A DNA stretch of 64,000 nucleotides, taken from the NCBI GenBank assembly GCA_004293905.1, contig RDZE01000017.1, positions 45,738 to 109,737 on the forward strand, in the 5' to 3' direction. The stretch's first letter is position 1; each line of letters starts with the position of its first letter. Of this stretch, positions 46,405 to 54,961 are shown in pieces. The notes under the pieces were generated by a model, which saw only the letters and a program-made list of their open reading frames with translations, was not told the DNA's origin and made no database searches. A program made the position numbers and the translations under genes. This DNA comes from Cytophagales bacterium (GTDB lineage Bacteria; Bacteroidota; Bacteroidia; Cytophagales; Microscillaceae).

Positions 46405-47064
46405 ATGGATATACTAATCATTCTTTTAGCGGCTATTACTGCCTATATGATAGGCTCTATACCTACTGCAGTATGGTGGGGTAAGGGCTTTTATGGAATA
46501 GATGTTCGCCAACACGGTAGTGGAAACGCAGGTGCAACCAATACTTTTAGGGTGTTAGGAGTGCGTGCAGGTATTTTTGTGATGACAATAGACATCTTCA
46601 AAGGCTGGTCTGCTACTTCATTAGCTGATTTGCTCATTTATTTCGAAATAGTTTCTTATGATGAATTTATTTTATATAAAAAAGTATTCTATAAATTAAT
46701 CTTTGGACTCATTGCTGTAGTAGGACATATTTTCCCGTTATGGGCTGGCTTCAAAGGAGGAAAAGGCGTAGCAACACTCTTAGGTATGATGTTAGCGATA
46801 GAGCCCGGACTCACGCTGCTTTGTGTGTTTATATTCGTAATCGTACTTTTAGCCTCCAAATACGTATCATTAGGCTCACTTACAGCTACCTTAGCATTCC
46901 CTTTGCTATTGCTTACACCCCGTTTTACGCCAGATGATCCCATTTTGATTGTTTTTGGCTTCCTTATGTTTGTCATTGTAGCCCTTACGCATCAAAAAAA
47001 TATCGGAAGGCTTATTCACGGAGAAGAAAGCAAAGTAAACATCCGTTTGCGTAAACGCTCTTAA
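46405..47064 (+). CDS. plsY: Glycerol-3-phosphate acyltransferase
   Basis: 219 residues with about five membrane helices. PlsY uses acyl-phosphate to acylate glycerol-3-phosphate, the first step of phospholipid synthesis. The three family motifs are visible: GSIPTAVWWGK near the start, HGSGNAGATNTFRVLG (phosphate-binding) and FKGGKGVATLLG. Length and order are normal. It is followed nine bases later by the M28 peptidase gene, suggesting co-transcription from the promoter at 46303. Confidence 0.95.
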   Translation: MDILIILLAAITAYMIGSIPTAVWWGKGFYGIDVRQHGSGNAGATNTFRVLGVRAGIFVMTIDIFKGWSATSLADLLIYFEIVSYDEFILYKKVFYKLIFGLIAVVGHIFPLWAGFKGGKGVATLLGMMLAIEPGLTLLCVFIFVIVLLASKYVSLGSLTATLAFPLLLLTPRFTPDDPILIVFGFLMFVIVALTHQKNIGRLIHGEESKVNIRLRKRS

Positions 47065-47073
47065 TCATAAAAA

Positions 47074-48498
47074 ATGAAATACCCATCTTTGATTACTGTT
47101 TGTATGAGTATCTTACTTGTACAAACAGCTTGTAACACTATTGTTGAAGAATCAAAACAAGATGCCAATGGCAAAAAAAAGTCAAGCATCGTCAAAGAAG
47201 ATTCTATCGTCATACAACAACTCTATACCGAAGCACTCCAAAATCCGCAAGGCTATTATTATCTCGATACTCTTTGCAACCAAATAGGTGCCAGACTCTC
47301 AGGCTCAGAAGGAGCACAAAAAGCGGTTGTTTATTGTGAAAAAGTAATGAAAAACTTGGGCTTCGACAAAGTCTATCTTCAACCCGTAAAAGTACCTAAA
47401 TGGGTGAGAGGAAATGCAGAAAAAGCATTTATCATAGCCAAAAGCGAAAAAATACCACTCAAAGTATGCGCCTTAGGCAATTCCATAGGCACAGGAGAGA
47501 AAGGCGCGCAAGCCGAAATCATTGAAGTAAAAGATTTTGAAACCCTTAAACAATTAGGAGAAGAAAAAATAAAGGGTAAAATCGTATTTTTCAATCGCTC
47601 AATGAATCCTGCCTATATCGAAACCTTTACTGCATACGGTCAGGCAAGTAACCAACGCGTGCAAGGAGCATCAGAAGCCGCAAAATATGGAGCCATCGCC
47701 GTCATAGTCCGTTCTATGACTACTAACCTCGATGACATTCCGCATACGGGCACACTCCGCTACCAACTCAACGTACCCCAAATACCCGCAGTTGCCATCA
47801 GTACCAATGATGCCGAAAAACTAAGTAAGGCAATCAAAAACGACCCCAATACACTCATTTATCTTGAAACACACTGCCAAAACTTGGGCGAGGTAGATTC
47901 TTACAATGTCATTGGAGAAATAACAGGCACTGAAAAACCCGAAGAAATTATTGTAGTGGGGGGGCATCTTGATTCTTGGGATTTGGCACAAGGTGCGCAC
48001 GATGACGGTACGGGTTGTATGCAAAGCATAGAAGTACTCCGCTTATTTAAGAAAAACAATATAAAACCCAAAAGAACCATCAGAGCCGTAATGTTTATGA
48101 ACGAAGAAAACGGACTTAATGGGGGAAGAACCTACGCACAAGAAGCAAAAAATAAAAAAGAAAAACACATAGTAGCTATAGAAAGCGATTCTGGTGGTTT
48201 TATACCCTTAGGATTTTCCGTAGACAATGACCAAGGCAAACTCGAACTCATGCAACAATGGATACCACTGCTTGAGCCTTTTCAACTCTTTTTTATCAAA
48301 AAAGGATACGGCGGCGCAGACATCAGCCCCCTACGCGACCAAGGAACTATACTCATTGCCCTCAGACCTGACTCGCAACGCTATTTCGACTACCATCATA
48401 CAGCCATTGACACCTTCGATAAAGTAAACCCACGCGAAATGCAAATGGGCGCAGCAGCAATGGCTACTCTCATTTTTTTATTAGATAAATATTTATAA
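47074..48498 (+). CDS. M28-family metallopeptidase, lipoprotein
   Basis: 474 residues with a lipoprotein signal (lipobox VQTAC, Cys20), so probably anchored on the outer or inner membrane. The M28 zinc ligands are present in order: GGHLDSWDLAQGAHDDGTG (His and Asp), then MNEENG (Glu) and ESDSGG (Asp), and HHTAIDTFD (His). A PA-type insert is likely in the region 150-260 (IVFFNRSM, AAKYGAIAVIV). Bacterial members are aminopeptidases or carboxypeptidases that trim peptides in the periplasm. Translationally close to plsY. Confidence 0.87.
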   Translation: MKYPSLITVCMSILLVQTACNTIVEESKQDANGKKKSSIVKEDSIVIQQLYTEALQNPQGYYYLDTLCNQIGARLSGSEGAQKAVVYCEKVMKNLGFDKVYLQPVKVPKWVRGNAEKAFIIAKSEKIPLKVCALGNSIGTGEKGAQAEIIEVKDFETLKQLGEEKIKGKIVFFNRSMNPAYIETFTAYGQASNQRVQGASEAAKYGAIAVIVRSMTTNLDDIPHTGTLRYQLNVPQIPAVAISTNDAEKLSKAIKNDPNTLIYLETHCQNLGEVDSYNVIGEITGTEKPEEIIVVGGHLDSWDLAQGAHDDGTGCMQSIEVLRLFKKNNIKPKRTIRAVMFMNEENGLNGGRTYAQEAKNKKEKHIVAIESDSGGFIPLGFSVDNDQGKLELMQQWIPLLEPFQLFFIKKGYGGADISPLRDQGTILIALRPDSQRYFDYHHTAIDTFDKVNPREMQMGAAAMATLIFLLDKYL

Positions 48499-48526
48499 AA
48501 AAAATATAACCTTCAAAAAAAAACAC

Positions 48527-48534
48527 TATCTTTG
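48527..48534 (+). promoter_or_regulatory. Putative -7 box (TATCTTTG) for rpmE2
   Basis: Matches TAnnTTTG, 49 bases before the ATG at 48584, in the short gap after the M28 gene. No TTG at the usual distance. Confidence 0.45.
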
Positions 48535-48583
48535 CACCCTATTTTGTCAATAGTTCTTTATTTCTAATATTCAAAAAAGCAAA

Positions 48584-48832
48584 ATGAAAAAAGATATTCA
48601 CCCCGAATACAAAGAAGTGGTATTTTTAGATCTTTCTAACGACAATAAATTTATCACTCGTTCTACCATCAAAACTCAAGATACTATCGAATTAGATGGC
48701 GTAACTTATCCACTCGTAAAAGTAGAGGTTAGCTCTACTTCGCACCCGTTCTATACAGGCAAAAAAATGTTTGTAGATACAGCAGGACGTGTAGAAAAAT
48801 TCAACAAAAGATTTGCACAAAAAGCAAAGTAA
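48584..48832 (+). CDS. rpmE2: Large ribosomal subunit protein bL31, type B
   Basis: 82 residues: [20 protein letters not shown] at the start and [27 protein letters not shown] near the end. There are no Cys residues, so it is the zinc-free (B or C-minus) form of L31, typical of Bacteroidota and used under zinc limitation elsewhere. It has its own -7 box and a strong terminator, so it is a monocistronic unit. Confidence 0.95.
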   Translation: MKKDIHPEYKEVVFLDLSNDNKFITRSTIKTQDTIELDGVTYPLVKVEVSSTSHPFYTGKKMFVDTAGRVEKFNKRFAQKAK

Positions 48833-48846
48833 TTCTTATTTATCTT

Positions 48847-48891
48847 ACAACGAAAGAGGCAAATATACAAACCTCTTTCGTTGTTTTTTTT
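48847..48891 (+). terminator. Rho-independent terminator after rpmE2
   Basis: A perfect 13-bp stem (48847-48859 with 48872-48884) around a 12-base loop, followed by eight T. A very strong plus-strand terminator, with dapF starting about 13 bases after it. Confidence 0.9.
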
Positions 48892-48903
48892 ATTTTAACA
48901 AAT

Positions 48904-49686
48904 ATGCAACTGCACTTTCATAAATACCAAGGCACTGGCAATGACTTCATTATGATAGACAATCGCCAACACTTTTTTATACCTGATAAAAACCGCATTG
49001 CACAACTCTGCCATCGCCGCTTCGGAATAGGAGCTGATGGTCTTATCCTTTTAGAAAACACAAAAGAGGCTGATTTTCTTATGCGTTACTACAATGCAGA
49101 TGGTAGCGAAGGCTCTATGTGTGGCAACGGAGGGCGTTGTACGGTACAATTTGCTGCTGACCTCAAAATCATCAAACAAAAAACTACTTTTATGGCTATA
49201 GATGGTTTGCACGAGGCTTTTATAGAAAAAGGATTGGTAAAGCTGAAAATGAAAGATGTAGAAGGGATAGAAAAAGACCCACAAAATGCCTATTTTTTAG
49301 ACACAGGCTCGCCACACTATGTCGCATTTGTCGAAAATTTGGACTCCTTTGATGTATACCAAGAAGGAAAAAAAATACGCTACAATGATAGATTCCAAGA
49401 AAAAGGAACTAATGTCAATTTTGTGGAGAAAATAAACCAAGAAACCATTTATGTACGTACCTACGAAAGAGGGGTAGAAGATGAAACCTACTCTTGTGGT
49501 ACAGGTGTAACCGCAGCAGCCATTGTATTTAGCACTTTAGAAAAGAAAAAACAAATACAAATACAAACCAAAGGAGGCAACCTTTCTGTTTCATTTGAAC
49601 AAATAGGCAATGATACATTCCAACAAATATACTTAGTGGGTTTGGCTAAAAAAGTATTTGAAGGCTCTTTAAACATCAAAGACTGA
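48904..49686 (+). CDS. dapF: Diaminopimelate epimerase
   Basis: 260 residues. It interconverts LL- and meso-diaminopimelate for lysine and peptidoglycan synthesis without a cofactor. Both catalytic cysteines are present, Cys73 in GSMCGNGGRC and Cys198 in YSCGTGVTAAA. The N-terminal KYQGTGNDFIMID is typical. Its last bases overlap the convergent amidohydrolase gene by 11 bases. Confidence 0.96.
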   Translation: MQLHFHKYQGTGNDFIMIDNRQHFFIPDKNRIAQLCHRRFGIGADGLILLENTKEADFLMRYYNADGSEGSMCGNGGRCTVQFAADLKIIKQKTTFMAIDGLHEAFIEKGLVKLKMKDVEGIEKDPQNAYFLDTGSPHYVAFVENLDSFDVYQEGKKIRYNDRFQEKGTNVNFVEKINQETIYVRTYERGVEDETYSCGTGVTAAAIVFSTLEKKKQIQIQTKGGNLSVSFEQIGNDTFQQIYLVGLAKKVFEGSLNIKD

Positions 49687-50701
49687 GTTTTACATAACTT
49701 TCTACTTCCTTATTGAGCCATTTGAAAGCATTTTTGCCCAATAACTTTTCACGCATAATAGGGCTTAAATCTTCCATAGAATTAATTAACTTGCCCGGTT
49801 CTGCCTCTCCCAAGGGAAAAGGATAATCGCTCCCTAAAGCTATGGCATCTTCTCCCAATAGTTCAATCGCATAGCGCAAAGCATTGGCATCGTGCACTAA
49901 AGAATCTATATAAAACTTGCCCAAATAATGTCTTGGATTCACATTATTATCAATGGCACACAAATCGGGGCGTACTTTAAATCCTTGCTCTATGCGCCCA
50001 ATAGTAGCAGGAAACGAACCTCCCCCATGCGCAAAAGCAACCCTTAAATTTGGAAAACGCTCAAAAACGCCCCCAAATATCATAGAACAAATAGCCAAAG
50101 AAGTTTCGGCGGGCATTGCCACCAACCAAGGCAACCAATACTTGGGCATTCGCTCTTGCCCCATCATATCCCAAGGATGCACAAAAATAGCCGCTCCCAA
50201 AGAAGATGCCGCCTCAAAAAAAGGAAATAGTTTTTCTTCTGATAAATTCCATTCGTTGATATGAGAACCAATCTGAACGCCTACCAAACCAATAGACATG
50301 CACCGCTCTAACTCTACCACTGCCAACTCAGGCGATTGTAATGGCACCGTGCCCAAACCAATGAATCGCTGAGGATAACGTTCAACAACAGAAGCAATGT
50401 GGTCATTGAGAAACTGCGCCACTGCCAAGGTGTCCAAAGGTTTTGCCCAATAATTGAACATCACGGGCACGGTAGAAAGCACTTGCACATCTACCGAATG
50501 GGCATCGCACTCTTGCATACGTACCTCTGCATCCCATAAATTGTCTTGTACTTCTCTAAAAAATTTATCGTCTATCATCATACGCGCCCTGCAAGGACGA
50601 TGATGGTCTAAATGAATGAAGCCACCATACCCAAATTTTGATTTAAAATTAGGAATATGTTCAGGCAAAATATGCGTATGAATATCTACGGTAAGGCACA
50701 T
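49676..50701 (-). CDS. Amidohydrolase, ACMSD-like (aminocarboxymuconate-semialdehyde decarboxylase)
   Basis: 341 residues from the ATG at 50701 (MCLTVDIHTHILPEHIPNF); an open frame to 50737 adds 12 residues. It has the ACMSD beginning VDIHTHILP (metal-binding His pair), the Arg-rich CRARMM, AHGGGSFPATIGRI (His) and the late Asp in LGSDYPFPLG. ACMSD decarboxylates the intermediate of tryptophan/3-hydroxyanthranilate breakdown before it cyclises to quinolinate. The kynurenine-pathway genes are not adjacent. A related decarboxylase activity cannot be excluded. Confidence 0.82.
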   Translation of the reverse strand: MCLTVDIHTHILPEHIPNFKSKFGYGGFIHLDHHRPCRARMMIDDKFFREVQDNLWDAEVRMQECDAHSVDVQVLSTVPVMFNYWAKPLDTLAVAQFLNDHIASVVERYPQRFIGLGTVPLQSPELAVVELERCMSIGLVGVQIGSHINEWNLSEEKLFPFFEAASSLGAAIFVHPWDMMGQERMPKYWLPWLVAMPAETSLAICSMIFGGVFERFPNLRVAFAHGGGSFPATIGRIEQGFKVRPDLCAIDNNVNPRHYLGKFYIDSLVHDANALRYAIELLGEDAIALGSDYPFPLGEAEPGKLINSMEDLSPIMREKLLGKNAFKWLNKEVESYVKLSL

Positions 50702-50754
50702 ATAGCAAACTTTGTTTATTGACTCGCGAAGATACAATGAAAATTCTTATTTCG

Positions 50755-51219
50755 TCAGAATTTTCCATATCGAATGTATCGATATGTACCTTTTATAACA
50801 TAATAAAATATACCTACAATCAAAAAAATGAATAAAAGTAATGATGCTACAATAAATAGATAAAAACTGATGGGCAAAACCAATAAAATACCCACTACCA
50901 TCAATAAACGTCTAATGATAGCCAATGCAATATAGTTTTTCGTAAGACTGACAACAAGCAATAATGAAAATCCTAACAATGCCGATAGAGTGATAAACTT
51001 ATCAGGCATCAAAGGTACATTGGAACGCACTCGCATTCCATACCAATATTGTGTACGTGAGGAGTAATCGCCCCAAAGATTTTCAAATAAACCATCTTTC
51101 GGGAAACCAAAATACAAGAAAAAATAACAAATTAAAACTATAATTGCTATTCCATACACTTTCCACCAATCAATTTTAAGTGGTGGAGGTAAATTTTTTT
51201 GATGAGAAGAGTGAGTCAT
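50755..51219 (-). CDS. Membrane protein of unknown function
   Basis: 154 residues from the ATG at 51219 (MTHSSHQKNLPPPLKIDW); a TTG at 51228 would add three residues. There is one membrane helix at about 24-40 (VYGIAIIVLICYFFLYFG) and two or three more in the second half (FITLSALLGFSLLLVVSL, LLMVVGILLVLPISFYLFIVAS). No motif points to a function. It lies 53 bases upstream of the ACMSD-like gene on the same strand and may share its transcript, and is divergent from alaS. Confidence 0.6.
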   Translation of the reverse strand: MTHSSHQKNLPPPLKIDWWKVYGIAIIVLICYFFLYFGFPKDGLFENLWGDYSSRTQYWYGMRVRSNVPLMPDKFITLSALLGFSLLLVVSLTKNYIALAIIRRLLMVVGILLVLPISFYLFIVASLLLFIFLIVGIFYYVIKGTYRYIRYGKF

Positions 51220-51299
51220 ACCAACCAAAGTTTTTTCAAAAATAACCTTTTTCTACCAACTACTCCCTACAAGAGATAGGAAAATCGCTAAAATTTATT

Positions 51300-51307
51300 T
51301 ACCTTTG
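51300..51307 (+). promoter_or_regulatory. Putative -7 box (TACCTTTG) for alaS
   Basis: Matches TAnnTTTG, 23 bases before the alaS ATG, in the divergent region. No TTG is found at the expected spacing. Confidence 0.4.
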
Positions 51308-51330
51308 CGCCCACAAACAAAGCTATATTT

Positions 51331-53976
51331 ATGCTAACTTCTATCGAAATTCGCCAAAAATTCTTAGATTTTTTCAAGCAAAAAGGGCATCTCATTGTAC
51401 CCTCTGCCCCTATGATTGCTAAAAATGACCCTACCTTGATGTTTAACAACTCAGGAATGGCACAATTCAAAGATTTTTTCTTAGGCAATGGCAATCCACC
51501 TGCTCAACGAATAGCTGATACGCAAAAATGCCTCCGTGTAACAGGAAAACACAATGATTTAGAAGATGTAGGGCACGATACTTACCACCATACAATGTTC
51601 GAAATGCTCGGAAATTGGTCTTTTGGCGATTATTTCAAGATAGAAGCCATCGCGTGGTCTTGGGAACTGCTCACAGAAGTTTACAAACTGCCCAAAGACA
51701 GACTCTATGCCACAGTTTTCGAAGGAGATGCAAAAGAAAATTTAGCAAAAGACGAAGAAGCCTTAGCACTTTGGAAACAATATTTGCCCGAAAATCAAAT
51801 TCTCTTTGGAAACAAAAAAGATAACTTTTGGGAAATGGGCGAAACAGGTCCTTGCGGTCCTTGCTCCGAAATTCATATAGACCTTAGAACAGAAGAAGAA
51901 AGGCAGCAAATATCGGGGCGTGATTTAGTAAACAAAGATAACCCCTTAGTGATTGAGATTTGGAACAATGTATTTATGCAGTTCGAACGAAAAGCAGATA
52001 AATCTTTGGTGCTTTTGCCCGCCAAACACGTAGATACAGGAATGGGCTTCGAACGCCTTTGTATGGCTATTCAGGGAAAAACCTCTAACTATGATACTGA
52101 TGTTTTTCAGCCACTCATACAGCACATAGCCCAAAAAGCCAACTTGCAATATGGCAAAGATACCAAAATCGATATAGCACTTAGGGTAGTAGCCGACCAT
52201 ATCCGCGCAGTAGCTTTTGCCATTGCCGATGGGCAAATGCCCTCTAACAACAAAGCAGGCTATGTCATTCGCCGTATTTTGCGCCGCGCTGTTCGTTATG
52301 GGTATTCTTACTTGGGTTTCAGAGAGCCTTTTATGCACGAGTTAGTGCCTATTTTAGCCCAACAATTCAAAGAGGTGTTTCCTGAACTAATACAACAACA
52401 AGAATTTGTAACCAATGTAGTAAGAGAGGAAGAAAACGCCTTTTTGCGCACCCTCGAAAATGGTTTAGAACTACTTGATAATGTGATTCAACAAACCAAA
52501 CAAACCAAAAATACCCAAATCAATGGTTCAGAAGTGTTCAAACTATACGATACTTTTGGCTTCCCAGTAGATTTGACCGCTCTCATAGCCAAAGAAAACG
52601 AACTTTTACTTGATGAAAAAGGCTTCGAGGTAGAGATGCAAGCCCAAAAAGACCGCGCCAGAAATGCACAAGCCAAAGAAACAGACGATTGGGTAGAACT
52701 CAACCCTACTGATGCCGTAGAATTTGTGGGCTATGATGAAGAAAGTTGTACGGCTAATTTGCTCAAATACCGCCGAATCACACAAAAGGACAAAACTTTT
52801 TACCAAATAGTGTTAGACAAAACACCTTTCTATGCCGAAAGCGGTGGGCAAGTAGGTGATACAGGAACATTGCAAATAGGGAATAGCACTGTCAAAATCA
52901 TTGATACCAAAAAAGAAAATGATTTGGTTATTCACCTCACCCCCGAAAATATACCTACCATTTTGCAAGCAGAAAACAACAATACACAAGTAAAAGCACA
53001 AATCAACACGATACGCCGCAAAGCCATCACAGCCAACCACTCCGCTACACACCTTATGCACAGCGCGCTCCGCGAAGTGTTAGGCAAACACGTGGCTCAA
53101 AAAGGGCAATTGGTGAATGACAATGCGCTAAGATTTGACTTTTCGCACTTTGCAAAAATAACAGAAGAGGAGTTAGTTAAGATAGAAACCCTTGTCAATC
53201 AGAAAATTAGAGAGAACATAGCCTTAGAAGAACGCCGAAATGTACCTATCAAACAAGCAACCGAAGAAATGAACGCTACGGCACTTTTTGGCGAAAAATA
53301 TGGCGATTTTGTAAGAGTCATTACTTTTGATGCCAATTTTTCAAGAGAACTTTGTGGGGGGACGCACGTAGCCAACACTGCCGAAATAGGAGTGTTCAAA
53401 ATCACTGCCGAAACCTCCTCCGCAGCAGGCGTAAGAAGGATAGAAGCCATCACCGCTGAAAAAGCGCAACAATATATCTATGAACAACTTTCGCTCTTAG
53501 AAGAGGTAAAAAATGCATTCAAAAATCCCAAAGATTTGCTCAAAGCTATTGCAGATTTACAAGAAGAAAAATCAGCATTGCAAAAAGAAGTAGAACGTTT
53601 GCAAAATAAAGAACTGCAAGTACTCAAAAATGAACTTATAGCTAAAATAACGCAAAAAGACGGTATCAATTTCTTAGCACAAAAAATAGATGTACCCAAT
53701 ACAGACGCGCTCAAAACCTTGTCTTTTCAACTACGCCAACAATACGACCAATTAGTATCGGTTTTAGTGTCTGAAATAGATGGTAAGGCACATATTGCCA
53801 TGATGATTTCAGACAACTTGGTAGAAGAAAAAGGACTTGATGCTTCCAAAATCATTAAAGAATTAGCTAAAGAAGTACAAGGCGGCGGCGGAGGACAAAA
53901 ATTCTTTGCTACTGCCGCAGGAAAAAGCGTAGAAGGCTTGGGTAAAGTGTTGAGTGGGGTGAAAAATTTGGTTTAA
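51331..53976 (+). CDS. alaS: Alanine--tRNA ligase
   Basis: 881 residues, full length. It charges tRNA-Ala and edits mischarged Ser and Gly. The class II core has FFKQKGH and PTLMFNNSGMAQFKDFF; the editing domain has NHSATHLMHSALR and CGGTHV with the zinc-binding His and Cys; the DHHA1 C-terminus ends GGGGGQKFFATAAGKSVEGLG. The gene is intact. Only 17 bases separate its stop from the REP cluster, and a degenerate copy of its 3' end is found 1.6 kb downstream (55571-55669), on the far side of the RAYT cassette. Confidence 0.97.
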   Translation: MLTSIEIRQKFLDFFKQKGHLIVPSAPMIAKNDPTLMFNNSGMAQFKDFFLGNGNPPAQRIADTQKCLRVTGKHNDLEDVGHDTYHHTMFEMLGNWSFGDYFKIEAIAWSWELLTEVYKLPKDRLYATVFEGDAKENLAKDEEALALWKQYLPENQILFGNKKDNFWEMGETGPCGPCSEIHIDLRTEEERQQISGRDLVNKDNPLVIEIWNNVFMQFERKADKSLVLLPAKHVDTGMGFERLCMAIQGKTSNYDTDVFQPLIQHIAQKANLQYGKDTKIDIALRVVADHIRAVAFAIADGQMPSNNKAGYVIRRILRRAVRYGYSYLGFREPFMHELVPILAQQFKEVFPELIQQQEFVTNVVREEENAFLRTLENGLELLDNVIQQTKQTKNTQINGSEVFKLYDTFGFPVDLTALIAKENELLLDEKGFEVEMQAQKDRARNAQAKETDDWVELNPTDAVEFVGYDEESCTANLLKYRRITQKDKTFYQIVLDKTPFYAESGGQVGDTGTLQIGNSTVKIIDTKKENDLVIHLTPENIPTILQAENNNTQVKAQINTIRRKAITANHSATHLMHSALREVLGKHVAQKGQLVNDNALRFDFSHFAKITEEELVKIETLVNQKIRENIALEERRNVPIKQATEEMNATALFGEKYGDFVRVITFDANFSRELCGGTHVANTAEIGVFKITAETSSAAGVRRIEAITAEKAQQYIYEQLSLLEEVKNAFKNPKDLLKAIADLQEEKSALQKEVERLQNKELQVLKNELIAKITQKDGINFLAQKIDVPNTDALKTLSFQLRQQYDQLVSVLVSEIDGKAHIAMMISDNLVEEKGLDASKIIKELAKEVQGGGGGQKFFATAAGKSVEGLGKVLSGVKNLV

Positions 53977-53993
53977 AACATTAAGGACATCAT

Positions 53994-54022
53994 CACTAAT
54001 AGTTCTCAAAGAACTGTTAGTG
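53994..54022. repeat. REP-like palindrome, copy A
   Basis: Twelve-base arms (CACTAATAGTTC and GAACTGTTAGTG) around a TCAAA loop, with one G-T pair. It lies 17 bases after alaS and begins the palindrome cluster flanking the RAYT gene. The same trailing bases (about 20, TGCTCAAAAACCGTTC) recur after copy C. Confidence 0.85.
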
Positions 54023-54049
54023 CTCAAAAACCGTTCAAAAATTAAAAGA

Positions 54050-54082
54050 AGAACTAACAGTTCTCAAAGAACTGTTAGTTCT
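54050..54082. repeat. REP-like palindrome, copy B (perfect)
   Basis: A perfect 33-base palindrome: 14-base arms AGAACTAACAGTTC and GAACTGTTAGTTCT with a TCAAA loop. It is identical base for base to copy D, which lies inside the transposase gene. A run of 13-base tandem units follows at 54078-54116. Confidence 0.9.
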
Positions 54083-54116
54083 CAAAAAGTGTTCTCAAAA
54101 AGTGTTCTCAAAGAAC
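54078..54116. repeat. Tandem 13-base units in the REP cluster
   Basis: GTTCTCAAAAAGT occurs twice in tandem (54078-54090 and 54091-54103), followed by a third, partly changed unit GTTCTCAAAGAAC (54104-54116) that becomes the left part of copy C. This looks like local slippage or partial duplication within the REP array. Confidence 0.75.
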
Positions 54117-54124
54117 TGTTAGTG
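54104..54124. repeat. REP-like palindrome, copy C (left arm decayed)
   Basis: GTTC, TCAAA, GAACTGTTAGTG. The right arm is intact, but only four bases of the left arm remain. It is the last copy ahead of the transposase ATG at 54168, with the trailing GCTAAAAAACCGTTC motif also seen after copy A. Confidence 0.7.
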
Positions 54125-54167
54125 CTAAAAAACCGTTCTAAAAAAACATTTCTAAACAAATACTAAA

Positions 54168-54863
54168 ATGGACTTCTATGCACCTATGCAAGCCGAAAAG
54201 GTCTATCATATTTACAACCGTAGTAATAATAAAGACCTACTTTTCCCGAAAATAGAAAACCATACCTATTTTTTGAAAAAGTGGGCTGAATATCTTGCCG
54301 ATTTTATGGATGTTTATACCTATTGTTTGTTGCCCAATCATTTTCATTTGATGGCACGAATGAAAGACGAAAACCAAATTCAAGAGGCATTTGCAAAAGT
54401 TATTACAGAAAAAGGCACGACCTCGAAAAAGTTTGAGCAGTACAATAGAAATAGAACTAACAGTTCTCAAAGAACTGTTAGTTCTGAACCTTTGAATACT
54501 GATGAAATTATTAGCGAACAATTTAGAAATTTGTTTTCAGGTTATTCAAAAGCTATTAACAAACAAGAAAACCGAACAGGTAGCTTGTTTCAAAAGCAAT
54601 TTAAGCGTTTGCCTGTAGAAAATGATCTATATTTTACTCGTCTGATTTGGTATATTCATCGAAATCCTATGCATCACCGAATAAGTAAAGATTTTAGGGA
54701 ATATGCTTGGAGTTCGTATCAAAGGCTTTTATTGCCGCAAGCAAGCAAATTAGACAAAGCCTATATTTTCGATTGGTTTGGCGGCAAAGCAGCGTTTATA
54801 AAATTTCATACCGAACAACAAAACCTCGAAGATATGCAAGATTTATTGATAGAAGGTGAATAG
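54168..54863 (+). CDS. REP-associated tyrosine transposase (RAYT, IS200-like)
   Basis: 231 residues of the Y1/HUH transposase family. The HUH motif is His58-Phe-His60 in LLPNHFHLM. The C-terminal half has FSGYSKAINKQENRTGSLFQKQFKR and YIHRNP, which are family hallmarks and hold the candidate nucleophile Tyr residues (Tyr126 or Tyr162). Unlike IS200/IS605, RAYT proteins are domesticated single copies that act on nearby palindromic REP sequences. Here REP palindromes lie on both sides. Residues 96-106 (RTNSSQRTVSS) are encoded by one complete 33-base palindrome inserted in frame, between the HUH domain and the next helices. The reading frame is open throughout. Confidence 0.88.
   Translation: MDFYAPMQAEKVYHIYNRSNNKDLLFPKIENHTYFLKKWAEYLADFMDVYTYCLLPNHFHLMARMKDENQIQEAFAKVITEKGTTSKKFEQYNRNRTNSSQRTVSSEPLNTDEIISEQFRNLFSGYSKAINKQENRTGSLFQKQFKRLPVENDLYFTRLIWYIHRNPMHHRISKDFREYAWSSYQRLLLPQASKLDKAYIFDWFGGKAAFIKFHTEQQNLEDMQDLLIEGE
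54453..54485. repeat. REP-like palindrome, copy D, in frame inside the RAYT gene
   Basis: Identical in all 33 bases to copy B. It starts on a codon boundary (codon 96 of the transposase) and is exactly 11 codons, with no stop in this frame. It is therefore translated. Confidence 0.9.
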
Positions 54864-54892
54864 CACTAATAGTGCTCAAAGAACTGTTAGTG
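54864..54892. repeat. REP-like palindrome, copy E
   Basis: CACTAATAGTGC, TCAAA, GAACTGTTAGTG. It directly follows the RAYT stop codon. The innermost two bases of the left arm do not pair. It bounds the transposase on the downstream side. Confidence 0.8.
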
Positions 54893-54961
54893 ATGGTGTT
54901 TATCTGCTATCCTTTTCTCACCTTTTTTTTATATTTTTGTAAAAATAAAATTGGGAAAACT

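Noticed and set aside
53994..54124. Direct repeats that could be a CRISPR array
   Set aside because: The units are short palindromes with no regular spacers, and there is no leader or cas gene. They fit a REP cluster beside a RAYT gene.
54872..54961. Longer start for the PD-(D/E)XK-like gene
   Set aside because: The upstream frame reads through REP copy E and gives a chance hydrophobic sequence; the ATG at 54962 fits the family start better.
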